The notes below the pieces were generated by a model. The model saw only the letters and a list, made by a program, of their open reading frames with translations, was not told the DNA's origin and did not search any database. Below are positions 1 through 8,422 of a DNA stretch of 64,000 nucleotides, in pieces. The stretch spans positions 1 through 64,000 of the forward strand of contig JAODNN010000173.1 of NCBI GenBank assembly GCA_025465355.1, in the 5' to 3' direction. Source of the stretch: Blastococcus sp. GTDB lineage: Bacteria; Actinomycetota; Actinomycetes; Mycobacteriales; Geodermatophilaceae. Each line of letters starts with the position of its first letter. The first letter of the stretch is position 1. A program made the position numbers and the translations under genes.

Positions 1-806
1 TGGCGCTTGTAGTCGACCGGGCCGCGCTGGTCCTCGATCGGTGCGCTGGCGGCGCGGGCGAGGTCGGCCGCCTCGGCGAAGAGGTCCTCGCTGGGCCGCT
101 CGCCGACGAGCACGGCCGCCGCATCGGTCGCCAGACCCTGCAGCCCAAGAGCGGTGAGGCCGATCGTGGCGTCGGCGATCGTGCCGTCCTGGGCCATCCA
201 GAGGGCGGCGCCGGCGGCGCCGACCGCCCAGTCACCGACTCGTCGCTCGACCTTCTCGTAGGCGCTGCCCTGCCGGACGCCGATGGGAAACCGGATCTCG
301 GTGAGCAGTTCGTGCTGCTCGCAGGCGGTCTCGTAGGGCCCGCGGTGGAACGCGCGGATGTCGACGGTGCGCTCGCCCCCGCGCGCGGTGATGAACACCT
401 GGGCCCGCAGGACGTCGCACACGGTGGTGAGGTCCTCGGCTGGGTCGGCCTGCCCCAAGGAGCCGCCGATCGTGCCGCGGTTGCGTACGACGGGGTCGGC
501 GATGACCTTCTCCGCGTCGTGGATGATCGGGAACAGCTGCGCGACGACGTCGGAGGCGAGCAGGTCTGCGTGCCGGGTGAGGGCGCCGACCCGCAGCCAG
601 TCGCCGTCAACGGTGATGTGTCGCAGCTCGGCGATGTCGTTGATGTCGATCAGCCACTCGGGCCGGGCCAGTCGCAGTTTCATCATCGGCAGCAGGCTGT
701 GCCCGCCGGCGATGACGCGGGAGTCCGGCCCGTGTCGTTCGAGGAGTTCCAGAACGTTGTCGACGCTGGTCGCGCGCACGTAGTCGAACGGGGCCGGTAC
801 CTGCAC
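1..806 (-). CDS. FAD-binding subunit of a xanthine dehydrogenase/CO dehydrogenase-family molybdenum hydroxylase (3' end outside window)
   Basis: Translating the minus strand from a GTG at 806 gives at least 268 residues with no stop before the window edge. It carries the family FAD-binding signatures AGGHSLLPMMKLRLARP (about residues 34-50) and RGTIGGSLGQADPAED (about 120-135). These match the medium (CoxM/XdhB) subunit, which passes electrons between the [2Fe-2S] subunit and FAD. A purine-rich Shine-Dalgarno sequence (GGGAAGGGGG) lies just upstream of the GTG, and the protein begins MQVPAPFDYVRA, typical for the family. The partner molybdopterin and [2Fe-2S] subunits presumably lie beyond position 1. 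The gene is divergent from the LysR gene at 920, a common arrangement for inducible hydroxylases. The substrate cannot be told from this subunit. Confidence 0.93.
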   Translation of the reverse strand, partial: MQVPAPFDYVRATSVDNVLELLERHGPDSRVIAGGHSLLPMMKLRLARPEWLIDINDIAELRHITVDGDWLRVGALTRHADLLASDVVAQLFPIIHDAEKVIADPVVRNRGTIGGSLGQADPAEDLTTVCDVLRAQVFITARGGERTVDIRAFHRGPYETACEQHELLTEIRFPIGVRQGSAYEKVERRVGDWAVGAAGAALWMAQDGTIADATIGLTALGLQGLATDAAAVLVGERPSEDLFAEAADLARAASAPIEDQRGPVDYKR

Positions 807-886
807 GGGGAACCCCCTTCCCGAGGGCCCCGCTGCTGGAGCCCTGGTCGCGGAGCTTGTCCGTGACCCAGATCACTGTCAACCTG

Positions 887-908
887 CTCATAACCGATCC
901 CTTATGAG
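887..908. promoter_or_regulatory. Perfect inverted repeat, candidate LysR operator
   Basis: CTCATAA, an 8-nt spacer, then TTATGAG, placed 11 bp upstream of the LysR start and about 80 bp upstream of the divergent FAD-subunit gene. The AT-rich arms stand out in GC-rich surroundings. Its size and position fit a LysR-type site that both activates the hydroxylase operon and autoregulates the regulator. Binding itself is inferred. Confidence 0.6.
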
Positions 909-919
909 GGTGGTCGAGC

Positions 920-1873
920 ATGACGTTCGCGCAGCTCCGGACGTTCGCGTTGGTGGCCGAACTCGGCTCACTGCGCGCGGCGGCCACCGCACTCGGCGTC
1001 AGCGAGCCGGCGGTCTCGTCGGCGGTCGCGGCGTTGCGCGCCGACCTGGGTGACCCCCTCTTCCGCCGGACCGGCAGCGGCATCTCGCTCACCCCTGGTG
1101 GCCGGGCACTGGCCACCCGGGCCCGCGAACTCGTCCGGCTGGCCGACCGGACCCGCCGGGAGGTGGGCCAGGCGTCGACGGTCGGCCGTCTGCGCGTGCT
1201 GGCGACGGCGGCCTGCGCCGAGCACGTGGCCGGCGCGGTGGTGGCGGCGTTCACCCGGCGGGTCCCGCGGGCCGCCGTCGACCTCACCGTGGGATCGACC
1301 GACTGCGCGGCGACCGCGCTGGTCGAGGACGTCGCCGACATCGTGCTGGGCGTCCGGCCCGCTCCGACCGCCGGTCACCTCCTCGAGTCGGTGCCCTTCC
1401 TGCGCTACGAGCGGATCGTCGTCGCCGCACCGGACCACCCGCTTGCCCGCCGCGGCCGGCTCCGGCTGTCGGAGGTGACCGGATACCGCTGGCTGGCGGG
1501 CCCGGCAGGCATCGAGGCGGGCACCGAGGAGGAGCACTGGGCGGCGGGAACCGGGACTCCCCCGGACGTGGCGCGGCACGAGAGCGAGGCCGCCGCTCTC
1601 GGGGCAGCGAGAGCGGGGTGCGGGCTGCTGCTGGCGCTCGGTCATGCCGTTCGCGAGAACCTCCGCGGGGGCGCGCTCGTCCGGCTCCCGGTCGACGGGA
1701 CGCCGGTGACCGGTCTGTGGTGGGCCACCGTCGCGGCGGACGGGCGTGCTCCCAGCGCGGCGCGGGCGCTGCAGCGGTTCCTCACCACGCCCGACGCCAC
1801 CACCGCCCTGTTGTCCCGCCCCACCCGGCAGGACCGCGTCAAGCCGACCGTGCGGGTCGAGCTCTGGAGTTGA
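920..1873 (+). CDS. LysR-family transcriptional regulator
   Basis: 317 residues. The N-terminal winged helix-turn-helix is clear (FAQLRTFALVAELGSLRAAA, then ALGVSEPAVSSAVAALRADLGDPLFRR, residues about 3-52), followed by a linker helix and a LysR substrate-binding domain to about residue 300. The ATG at 920 follows GAGGGTGG and places the HTH at the very N-terminus as in the family. It is transcribed divergently from the molybdenum-hydroxylase FAD subunit, with a perfect dyad between them, so it most likely controls that operon in response to the hydroxylase substrate or a metabolite. The effector is unknown. Confidence 0.93.
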   Translation: MTFAQLRTFALVAELGSLRAAATALGVSEPAVSSAVAALRADLGDPLFRRTGSGISLTPGGRALATRARELVRLADRTRREVGQASTVGRLRVLATAACAEHVAGAVVAAFTRRVPRAAVDLTVGSTDCAATALVEDVADIVLGVRPAPTAGHLLESVPFLRYERIVVAAPDHPLARRGRLRLSEVTGYRWLAGPAGIEAGTEEEHWAAGTGTPPDVARHESEAAALGAARAGCGLLLALGHAVRENLRGGALVRLPVDGTPVTGLWWATVAADGRAPSAARALQRFLTTPDATTALLSRPTRQDRVKPTVRVELWS

Positions 1874-1880
1874 TCGCGGC

Positions 1881-2231
1881 CTAGCTCGACGGGTCCGGCG
1901 GCGGCGTCTCGCCGGCGGCCGCGCGGTCGGAGACGCGAGCCCCGGTCTGCGACTGCGCCGCCCCCGAGCTGCCCGCTTCGGGGTCCGGCCCGATCGCGCG
2001 GCGGCGTCCCGGATCGCCCTCGCCGAGCACGACCTGCCCCTCGGTCATCTCCGGGTCACCGGCGGTCTGCTCGACTGGCGCCTCCCCCGGCTTGTTCTCC
2101 GTGCCGTGGTCGTGCACCTCCCGCACCGAGCTGCCTCGTTCGGCAACCTCGATCGCCTTCGCGATGTCCTCGCCGCTGCGCGAGTGGTCCGCCGCCGTGT
2201 CGCCGGTGGCCGGCTCTGCAGGATCGGGCAT
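1881..2231 (-). CDS. Small acidic hydrophilic protein of unknown function
   Basis: 116 residues from the ATG at 2231, which is preceded by an exact GGAGG at 5-nt spacing; this decides the start although the frame stays open upstream. The product begins MPDPAEPATGDTAADHSRSG, is rich in Asp, Glu, Gly and Pro, and has no hydrophobic segment, so it is probably a cytoplasmic and largely disordered protein. I do not recognise a family. It lies tail-to-tail with the LysR gene, 7 bp away. The strong ribosome-binding site and balanced composition in this frame are the arguments that it is real. Confidence 0.5.
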   Translation of the reverse strand: MPDPAEPATGDTAADHSRSGEDIAKAIEVAERGSSVREVHDHGTENKPGEAPVEQTAGDPEMTEGQVVLGEGDPGRRRAIGPDPEAGSSGAAQSQTGARVSDRAAAGETPPPDPSS

Positions 2232-2354
2232 GGGGACCTCCGCGCGGCGTCGGGCAGTGTTGGGGGGAGTGTCGCGGCACCACGAGCCACCGGCAAGAGG
2301 CAGGGCACCTCCTCCGCCGACACCCGGGGCGGTGTCAGGCGTCGCACCGCAGGC

Positions 2355-2387
2355 GTGTGCGGACGTACCGTGTCGCCCCTCAGACAC
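2355..2387 (+). repeat. 33-bp dispersed box, copy 1
   Basis: Diverged copy of the box seen best at 10921 and 16584. It keeps the leading GTGTGCG, the run GTGTCGCCCCT and the final GACAC, with internal changes. A second partial CCCCTCGGACAC follows at once (ends 2399), so the right half is duplicated in tandem. No hairpin terminator follows this copy. Confidence 0.55.
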
Positions 2388-2654
2388 CCCCTCGGACACT
2401 TCGAACTGGGATTCGTCCCACCTGCTCGGGCCAGAGCCCGACTCTGCCTCCACGACCATCACGGTCCCCGCCGATCCCGCTTCGGCAACCATTCCCCCAC
2501 CGCGTCTTCGGCCGCCTCCGACGAGGCGGCGCTGCGGCACGTGCTGGGGGCGACTGCCGATGCGGCCGGGGCACGAACGTTCCGGGCAATGCCGAACGCT
2601 GCTCCCCCGAAGTCTGCGGGCGCGCGCCGCCGGGCCGCGGCGTCGCCGCACCCC

Positions 2655-2873
2655 ATCCCGACTGCGTCCGCGCCCGCGCCGTATCCGCACTCGGTGACGT
2701 CGAGAACCTCATCGAGGCCTACTTCCCCGAGGCGGACCGGGAACTGCGCGGCGAGTGGTTTGAGCAAGACGCGCGGTTGATGCACAGCCCGCCTGTCCCC
2801 CGACTGCGGCATCTGCCGCAGCATCACCGCGCGTGCCCGGATCAACATGGAGCAGCCCGGCCAGGCCAACTGA
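2655..2873 (+). pseudogene. Possible frameshifted gene fragment, family unknown
   Basis: One frame reads a protein-like stretch (DVENLIEAYFPEADRELRGE, then WFEQDARLM) without the arginine/proline bias of its surroundings. A second frame picks up DCGICRSITARARINMEQPG and ends at TGA 2871. Two consecutive natural-looking segments in different frames suggest one small gene broken by an indel near 2780. I do not recognise the family; the CGIC pair could be a metal- or thiol-site fragment. Confidence 0.3.
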
Positions 2874-3283
2874 CCGGCGGCTGCCGGTCGCCGGCGGCCC
2901 TCCGGACCCGGAGCCGGACCCAGGCGCCCGCCGGCACCGCACCCGCCGTCGGGCCACCGCGGTCACCTGGCAGTGTCACCCGGGGTGGGAAGCCTGCCGG
3001 CGGGGCTCAACTCGGGTCCGCCGGCGGCCGATGCGCTTCCTGTCACCGCCGGTGGGGCGGCGGTCACGGGCAGCGGGTTCCTGCCCGGCACCGACCCCGC
3101 CCGGTAGGCGGCTGGGGCGTGCGGCGTCGTCCAGCACCGCGTCGGGCAATGCCGAGTCGGCCTCCGCGGCGACCACCTCGTCGGCCAACCCCACGACCGC
3201 CGCCGCGGCGTCGACGGCCGGCTCGGTGAGCACGTCCGGTCCGTGACGCTGCGCGCCCGGGGCGCCGTCGTTAGGTTGCCGTC

Positions 3284-4543
3284 ATGAGATCTCCCTCCCG
3301 GGCGACGGACGTGAAGCGCCGCGCCGGCTGGCTGCCCGCCGATCAGGACGCGCTGGAGGCGTGGCTCACCGGCCATCGCGAGCGCGTCGAGGCCAAGGGC
3401 GACCGAGAGCTGCACCCGGTCGTCCGGGAGTTCCAGGAGCTGCTCGAACGCGAGCCGGTGCTGCGCATGTACGCCGAGCGGATGGTCGCCGAGGTGCCGA
3501 GGAACAAGCCCTACACCAAGCGGCACCTGGAGAGCGTGGAGCAGCTGCTCCGGCTGATCGACGAGGTGCTGACCATGGCGCCCGAGTTCGGCGACCAGAA
3601 CGTGACCACCCCGCTGGGCGCGATCCTGGACTGGACGACGGGGACCGACGCCGGGTTCGCCTTCTACCGCGACCCACGGGTCAACACGATGCTCAAGAAG
3701 ATCCTCACCGTCTGGTGCGACTTCCTCAGCAGCCCCGCCTCGCTGTACGTGCTCAACGACTCCGAGTCCGGGTGGACGTCGGAGGCAGCGCGGCGCGCGA
3801 TCGGCATCGAGCAGTACCGGCATGACCCCACGGACCCGCACTGGGGCTTCACCTCGTGGAACGACTTCTTCACCCGGCGGTTCCAGGAGGGCTTTCGCCC
3901 GGTCGCGTCGCCCGACGACGACTCGGTCATCGTCAGCGCCTGCGAGTCGACGCCGTACAGCATCAAGACCGACGTCCAGCGCCACGACCAGTTCTGGCTG
4001 AAGTCCCAGCCGTACTCGCTCGCGGACATGCTGGCCAACGACGAGTCAGCCGGTCAGTTCGTCGGCGGAACGGTCTTCCAGGCCTTCCTCAGCGCGACGA
4101 ACTACCACCGCTGGCACAGCCCCGTGGCCGGCACGATCGTGCGCGCGTTCGTGCAGGAGGGCACCTACTACTCGGAGGCGGACTCCGAGGGCCCGGACGC
4201 CGTCGAGCCCACCAACTCGCAGGGCTACCTCGCGCACGTCGCGACGCGGGCGGTCATCATCATCGAGGCAGACAACCCCGCCATCGGCCTGGTGGCCTTC
4301 GTGCCGGTCGGCATGGTGGAGGTCTCCTCCTGCCTGATCGCCCCGGAGATCACGCCCGGGCACCACGTGGCGAAAGGCGACGAGCTCGGGCACTTCCAGT
4401 TCGGCGGTTCGACGCACTGCCTCGTGTTCCGGCCGGGCGTGATCGCCGACTTCAGCCTCGGGGCGCTACCTCAGCCGGAGAACCCGGACGCGCCGCTCGT
4501 GCTCGTGCGCTCGAAGCTCGCGACCGCCACCACGGCGACCTGA
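3284..4543 (+). CDS. Phosphatidylserine-decarboxylase-family pyruvoyl enzyme
   Basis: 419 residues. The C-terminal two thirds match the phosphatidylserine decarboxylase fold: SWNDFFTRRFQEGFRPV (about 189-205), the histidine-bearing ATNYHRWHSPVAG, and a GGST motif (FQFGGSTHCLVF, about 368-379). There self-cleavage before the serine would create the pyruvoyl cofactor. About 170 extra N-terminal residues resemble the extension of the PSD-like branch that includes soluble amino-acid decarboxylases such as fungal tryptophan decarboxylase, rather than the short membrane-linked bacterial Psd. No membrane segment or signal peptide is visible and there is no phosphatidylserine synthase next to it. The substrate may therefore be a free amino acid or other small carboxylate. 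It appears monocistronic. Confidence 0.87.
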   Translation: MRSPSRATDVKRRAGWLPADQDALEAWLTGHRERVEAKGDRELHPVVREFQELLEREPVLRMYAERMVAEVPRNKPYTKRHLESVEQLLRLIDEVLTMAPEFGDQNVTTPLGAILDWTTGTDAGFAFYRDPRVNTMLKKILTVWCDFLSSPASLYVLNDSESGWTSEAARRAIGIEQYRHDPTDPHWGFTSWNDFFTRRFQEGFRPVASPDDDSVIVSACESTPYSIKTDVQRHDQFWLKSQPYSLADMLANDESAGQFVGGTVFQAFLSATNYHRWHSPVAGTIVRAFVQEGTYYSEADSEGPDAVEPTNSQGYLAHVATRAVIIIEADNPAIGLVAFVPVGMVEVSSCLIAPEITPGHHVAKGDELGHFQFGGSTHCLVFRPGVIADFSLGALPQPENPDAPLVLVRSKLATATTAT

Positions 4544-4588
4544 GCTCGCGGCCACCGTTCCGTAGGTCCCCGGGAGCAGACTGGCGGC

Positions 4589-5311
4589 GTGGCCCACCGC
4601 TTCCCCCGGAGGACTCTGCCCGCCGGCGCCGTGCTCGTCGCCGTCGTCGCGCTGCTCGTCGTGCTCCGGCTGCAGTCGCACGCCTCGGGGTCGGCGGCGC
4701 CGGACGCCCCCGCCTCGGCCCCGGCGTCCGCCGGTCCGTACGCCGTCACCGCGAACACCGAGCCGGCCGGCGTCCTCCCGCTACCGGTCACCCGGCCAGT
4801 GCTCAACCCGGCGGTCAGCGACAGGAACCTGAGCCGGACGGTGTGCACCGGCACGAAGAAGTACCGGCCGTCGGTGGAGTACACCGACAAGGTCAAGCAG
4901 ATGGAGCTCTCGACACCGGCGGGGTCGTTCGGGCAGATCACCGACCCACGTAACGGGCACGTCTACCAGGTACCCGGCTACGGCGGCTTCGCCGGCCTCG
5001 GGCCGGGTGACGCCACGCGCGTCGAGCTCGACCACTTCCTACCGCTCTCCGACGGCGGCGACGGCTACGACCCCGCCAACCTTTGGCCGGAGATCGGCGG
5101 CACCGCCGATGCGCCGCTGGCCGGGTCGGACGGGCAGCCGGCCAACAGCCGGGTAAAGGACCGCCTGGAGGACTACGTCTACCGCCAGCTGTGCCCGCAC
5201 GGCAGCGCGAAGCGGCACATGACGCTCGAGCAGGCACAGGCACTGTACGAGCCGGACTGGTACGCCAGCTACGTCCGCCTCGGCCGACCGGGTGGGTCGA
5301 ACGGCGACTGA
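4589..5311 (+). CDS. Secreted or membrane-anchored HNH-like nuclease domain protein
   Basis: 240 residues from a GTG at 4589. An N-terminal hydrophobic segment after RR (about residues 11-26, AGAVLVAVVALLVVL) acts as signal or anchor, followed by an Ala/Pro/Ser linker. The conserved part has ELDHFLPLSDGGDGYDPANL (about 146-165), then WPE, and an Asn/Lys/Asp/Arg stretch (NSRVKDRLED). This is the D-H-x-x-P-L arrangement of a small HNH-type nuclease family found as extracytoplasmic proteins. The cysteines near 81 and 207 could form a disulfide outside the cell. Nuclease activity is inferred from the motif; DNA uptake, nutrient scavenging or defence are all possible. It lies 45 bp after the decarboxylase gene. 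Confidence 0.8.
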   Translation: MAHRFPRRTLPAGAVLVAVVALLVVLRLQSHASGSAAPDAPASAPASAGPYAVTANTEPAGVLPLPVTRPVLNPAVSDRNLSRTVCTGTKKYRPSVEYTDKVKQMELSTPAGSFGQITDPRNGHVYQVPGYGGFAGLGPGDATRVELDHFLPLSDGGDGYDPANLWPEIGGTADAPLAGSDGQPANSRVKDRLEDYVYRQLCPHGSAKRHMTLEQAQALYEPDWYASYVRLGRPGGSNGD

Positions 5312-5316
5312 GCGAC

Positions 5317-5340
5317 TGGCGCCAGGACGCGGGGGCGCCA
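5317..5340 (+). terminator. Hairpin after the HNH-like gene
   Basis: TGGCGCC, a 10-nt loop, then GGCGCCA, six bases after the stop codon. There is no T-run, as is common for terminators in high-GC actinobacteria. Confidence 0.45.
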
Positions 5341-5514
5341 GGCCCGCCGGGTCAGGCCGTGCCCACGAGCGAGGCGAGCGCCGCCGCGGGCAGCGGCCAG
5401 CCCGGCTTCGACCAGCAGGGCAGCGGCTACGGCAGTCGCGGGACGAGTCGGAGGATTTTCGGCGGGAGGACCACCGCTGGGTATCCGGCGGGTCTGCCCG
5501 GCCCCTGACGCGTT

Positions 5515-5684
5515 GACCCGCTCGATGTGCGTGAAGACCAGCACGCGAACGCCGGGCTCCCTCGGGAACTGCTGGACCAGCAGCATGCCAACAACGAGCG
5601 CGAGCGGGTCGCGACCGAGCAGCTCATCGGCCGCGCCGTCCTGGGCGAAGCGGGGCGTGAGGGGAGCGGTCCAGTCAGCGCCGC
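5515..5684 (-). pseudogene. N-terminal remnant resembling a HhH-GPD base-excision repair protein
   Basis: The minus strand reads LTPRFAQDGAADELLGRDPL followed by ALVVGMLLVQQFPRE. This resembles the start of the small HhH-GPD-type DNA glycosylase family (acidic pre-helix, then DPLAL-IGMLL-QQ). The similarity stops after about 45 residues and no helix-hairpin-helix or catalytic region follows. It overlaps the end of the MFS gene by about 10 bp. The identification is from memory of the family pattern and is tentative. Confidence 0.35.
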
Positions 5685-6925
5685 AGCGGATCGAGTGAGG
5701 GCATGCGCCGCAGGCCGGCGGCAAGCAGTCCTGTGACGGCCACGAGCGCGAGCGAAAGCGCGGTGACGGCGGGCCAGGCGGCGACGGTCCACGCGCGGCC
5801 GGCCAGGCTGCCGAACACCGACGACCCCAGGTAGTAGGCGAACAGGTACAGCGACGCGGCCTGCCCGCCGGCGACCCCGCCCGCGTGCGCCCGCCCGGGC
5901 ACCCATCCACTGGCCACACCGTGGACGACGAAGAAGCCGGCGGTCATGACGGCGAGGCCGAGAACGACGACCGGGAGGGACGGCGGCAGCGTGAGCCCGA
6001 TGCCGGCCGCGGTGATCAGGCAGCCGACCGGCACGACGCTGCGGCGACCGAAGCGATCCGCCCACCGGCCCGCGACTGTCGAGCTGATCGTGCCGATCGG
6101 GTAGACGAGGAACACCAACCCGGCCGCACCGGGTCCGAGGTCGAACGGCGCCGAAGCGAGCCGGAAGCCCAGGGCGTTGTACACGGCCACGAAGGCGCCC
6201 ATCGAGCAGGCACCGATGGCGTAGAGCGCCAGCAGCGCACGGTCGGTGAGGGCGTGCCGCGTCATGGCCAGCAGGTGAGCTGGGCTGGCGGCGGCGGGCC
6301 GGAAGTTGCGCGAGGCCGGGAGGAGCAGGCGGACGACGACGGCGCAGGCGAGCCCGACGACGGCGATCGCGGCCAGCGCCCACCGCCAGCCGAGTGCCTC
6401 GGCGACACCGCCGGCGACCAGCCGGCCGGTCATCCCGCCCAGCGCCGTCCCGCCGATGTAGAGCCCGGCCGCGCGGGCGTGCGTGGCGGAGTGCAGCTCC
6501 TCACGCAGATAGGCGGTGGCGACCGCGGGCAATCCGGCGAGCGTCACACCCAGAAGCAGGCGCAGCCCGAGCAGCACATGCCAACCGGGAGCCACCGCGC
6601 ACCCCAGCGCGACGACGGCCGAGACGCTGACCGACAGATGGATGAGCCGGGTGCGCCCGATCACTTCCGAGAGCGGGCCGGCCAGCAGCAGCGCGACGGC
6701 CAGGCCCACCGTGGTGACCGACAGCGACAGCGTGCTCTGCGTGGCCGAGACGCCGAACGCGCGTGCGAGGTCGGGCAGCAGCGCCTGGGTGCTGTAGAGC
6801 AGGGCGAAAGTGGTGACGCCGGCCGCGAACAGCGCGATCGAGATGCGGCGGTAGCCCGCCTCACCGACCCGGTACCCCTCGTGAGCGCCGGTGATGTCCG
6901 CCGGGGCGTGTCGCGTGCTCGTCAC
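5675..6925 (-). CDS. MFS efflux transporter (YnfM/arabinose-efflux-like)
   Basis: About 416 residues from the GTG at 6925 (protein starts MTSTRHAPADI), with twelve hydrophobic segments. The MFS loop motif appears after TM2 (GPLSEVIGRTRLIHLS) and again in the second half (GRWADRFGRRSVVPVG). The N-terminal ALLYSTQALLPDLARAFGVS is typical of the YnfM-type drug or sugar efflux group. An upstream in-frame ATG at 6985 exists, but it would run into the operator and the divergent regulator's promoter, so the GTG is preferred. The gene is divergent from a LysR gene 83 bp away, which probably controls it. Confidence 0.9.
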   Translation of the reverse strand: MTSTRHAPADITGAHEGYRVGEAGYRRISIALFAAGVTTFALLYSTQALLPDLARAFGVSATQSTLSLSVTTVGLAVALLLAGPLSEVIGRTRLIHLSVSVSAVVALGCAVAPGWHVLLGLRLLLGVTLAGLPAVATAYLREELHSATHARAAGLYIGGTALGGMTGRLVAGGVAEALGWRWALAAIAVVGLACAVVVRLLLPASRNFRPAAASPAHLLAMTRHALTDRALLALYAIGACSMGAFVAVYNALGFRLASAPFDLGPGAAGLVFLVYPIGTISSTVAGRWADRFGRRSVVPVGCLITAAGIGLTLPPSLPVVVLGLAVMTAGFFVVHGVASGWVPGRAHAGGVAGGQAASLYLFAYYLGSSVFGSLAGRAWTVAAWPAVTALSLALVAVTGLLAAGLRRMPSLDPLRR

Positions 6926-6982
6926 TGGACCACCGTGCGCCCGCGGCCTTTCATACGTCAAATACATGGTTCTACCGTTTCT

Positions 6983-6999
6983 CATACGCGGTCCGTATG
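6983..6999. promoter_or_regulatory. CATACG-N5-CGTATG dyad, candidate LysR operator
   Basis: A perfect six-base inverted repeat lies between the divergent MFS and LysR genes, with a further CATACG at 6952-6957. The dyad ends 9 bp before the LysR ATG at 7009. That argues for 7009, not the ATG inside the dyad at 6997, as the true start. Confidence 0.55.
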
Positions 7000-7008
7000 G
7001 TCCAGGTC

Positions 7009-7884
7009 ATGCAGATCGAGGACCTGCGCCGCGTGCTCGTACTGGCCGAACACCAGCGGCTCACCGACGCCGCAACCGCGCTGCAGATGAACCAGCCGAC
7101 CCTGTCGCGCCTGCTGGCTCGCGTGGAAGAACAGCTCGGCGCCCGGCTGTTCGAGCGCGACGCCCGCGGCGTGCACCCCAATCCGCTCGGCGACGTCGTC
7201 CTCGCGGCGGCACGCGACATCACCGCGCGCTACGACCAGCTCCGGCACGACCTGGCGAGCCTGCTCGACCCCGACTCGGGCACGGTGCGGCTGGCCTTCC
7301 TCGACTCGATGGCCACCTCGATCGTGCCGCGGGTCCTGCACGACTTCCGCCGGGTCGCCCCGCATGTGCGCGTGGCCCTGCGCCAGGAGCCGGGCCACGA
7401 GATCATCCGCGACCTCGCCTCCGGCCTCGCGGAGCTGGCGCTGATCTCGCCCCGTCCGCCCGGGGCGCACGGGTGGCTGCCCCTGCAGCGGCAACGGCTG
7501 GTGCTGGTCGTGCCGTCGGGCCACCGGCTCGCCGGCCGGCGGCGGGTGCGGCTGGAGGAGGTGGCCGTCGAGGACTTCGTCACGGTGCCGAGCGGCTTCG
7601 GGTTCCGGTCACTGGTCGACGACCTGTTCGCCGCCGCCGGAGTTGCCCCGCGAGTGGCGTTCGAGAGCGGCGACCTGGCAACGATCGAGGGCCTCGTCGG
7701 GTCCGGCCTCGGGGTTGCTCTTGTGCCCGAGCAGTTCGCGGGCGCATCCGGCACGGTCGGCATCCCACTCTCGGCAGCCGGCGCGGAACGCGTCGTCGGG
7801 CTTACCTGGCGCACCGATCGCCCCCTCGCCCCGGCCGCGGCGAGGCTGCGCCACTTCCTGGTCTCCGCAGGCCGCTTCGACTGA
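7009..7884 (+). CDS. LysR-family transcriptional regulator
   Basis: 291 residues from the ATG at 7009. The HTH is at the extreme N-terminus (MQIEDLRRVLVLAEHQRLTD, then AATALQMNQPTLSRLLARVEEQLGARLFER), followed by a LysR substrate-binding domain. An alternative in-frame ATG at 6997 would add only MVQV and lies inside a palindrome. It is divergent from the MFS exporter, so it probably senses the exported compound or a related metabolite and controls the exporter. The coding region ends at 7884 with about 150 bp before the next remnant. Confidence 0.93.
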   Translation: MQIEDLRRVLVLAEHQRLTDAATALQMNQPTLSRLLARVEEQLGARLFERDARGVHPNPLGDVVLAAARDITARYDQLRHDLASLLDPDSGTVRLAFLDSMATSIVPRVLHDFRRVAPHVRVALRQEPGHEIIRDLASGLAELALISPRPPGAHGWLPLQRQRLVLVVPSGHRLAGRRRVRLEEVAVEDFVTVPSGFGFRSLVDDLFAAAGVAPRVAFESGDLATIEGLVGSGLGVALVPEQFAGASGTVGIPLSAAGAERVVGLTWRTDRPLAPAAARLRHFLVSAGRFD

Positions 7885-8041
7885 CCAGCACGATGGGGGC
7901 CGTGCAGCGACGCGGCCCGGCTGCGACGCCGTCCCGCCGATCCGGACGGTCTCGGCCGGCGAGGCCTGCGCGGCGGTCCGACCCGACCGACCGGTGCCCT
8001 GCGTCGTCAAGGCCCCCGCCGCCGGCACCTCACGGACAGGT

Positions 8042-8317
8042 TCACCGCGGCTCGTGGCCGGCCAGCCGCTGCTCCAGCACGACCATGCCGACGATGGCGG
8101 TCAGCACCGGGTGGACGCTCATGAACACCCCGAAGAAGCACCGCGGAATGAAGCGCAGGGCGATCAGGTCGGCCGCGTACGGAACCACCGAGGAGAGCAC
8201 ACCGGCCGCCACGGCCTGGCTCAGCACAGCGCCGCCGAGCCGCCCGGCCCCGCCGAGCAGGACGAGTGGGCCGGGATCGCGGTAGTCGTGCTGGCCAACG
8301 CCGCCGCGGTCACCACC
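8042..8317 (-). pseudogene. C-terminal fragment of an EamA/RhtA-type transporter
   Basis: The minus strand is open from just below a TGA at 8320 to a stop at 8042. It reads VLSQAVAAGVLSSVVPYAAD, LIALRFIPRCFFGVFMSVHP and VLTAIVGMVVLEQRL. This is the pattern of transmembrane helices 7-9 of RhtA-like amino-acid exporters of the EamA family. The first six helices and the last one are missing, so it cannot be functional. A GTG at 8227 could start a 61-residue peptide but has no reason to be real. It sits about 100 bp from a copy of the 33-bp box. Confidence 0.65.
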
Positions 8318-8422
8318 TCACAGCCCCCTAGAGAGCCGACGGGGCTTACGTCGCGTCCTCGATCGCGTCGGTGCGAGGGCCGCCTACATCGTCACCTGCC
8401 CATAGCGGTGGGCGATCGCTCA

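Larger units (their letters stand above)
2232..3283. other. About 1 kb without a convincing intact gene
   Basis: Only weak or arginine/proline-rich frames are open here, which is what antisense GC-rich DNA gives. The stretch contains one copy of the 33-bp box (2355-2387) and a possible frameshifted gene fragment (about 2655-2873). A short minus-strand frame at 2976-3233 has a natural-looking alanine/valine-rich start but no ribosome-binding site. I see no terminator hairpin after the box here. Confidence 0.4.

Noticed and set aside
2976-3233. 85-codon minus-strand frame with natural-looking N-terminus
   Set aside because: No ribosome-binding site, and the second half becomes arginine-rich; not enough support for a gene.
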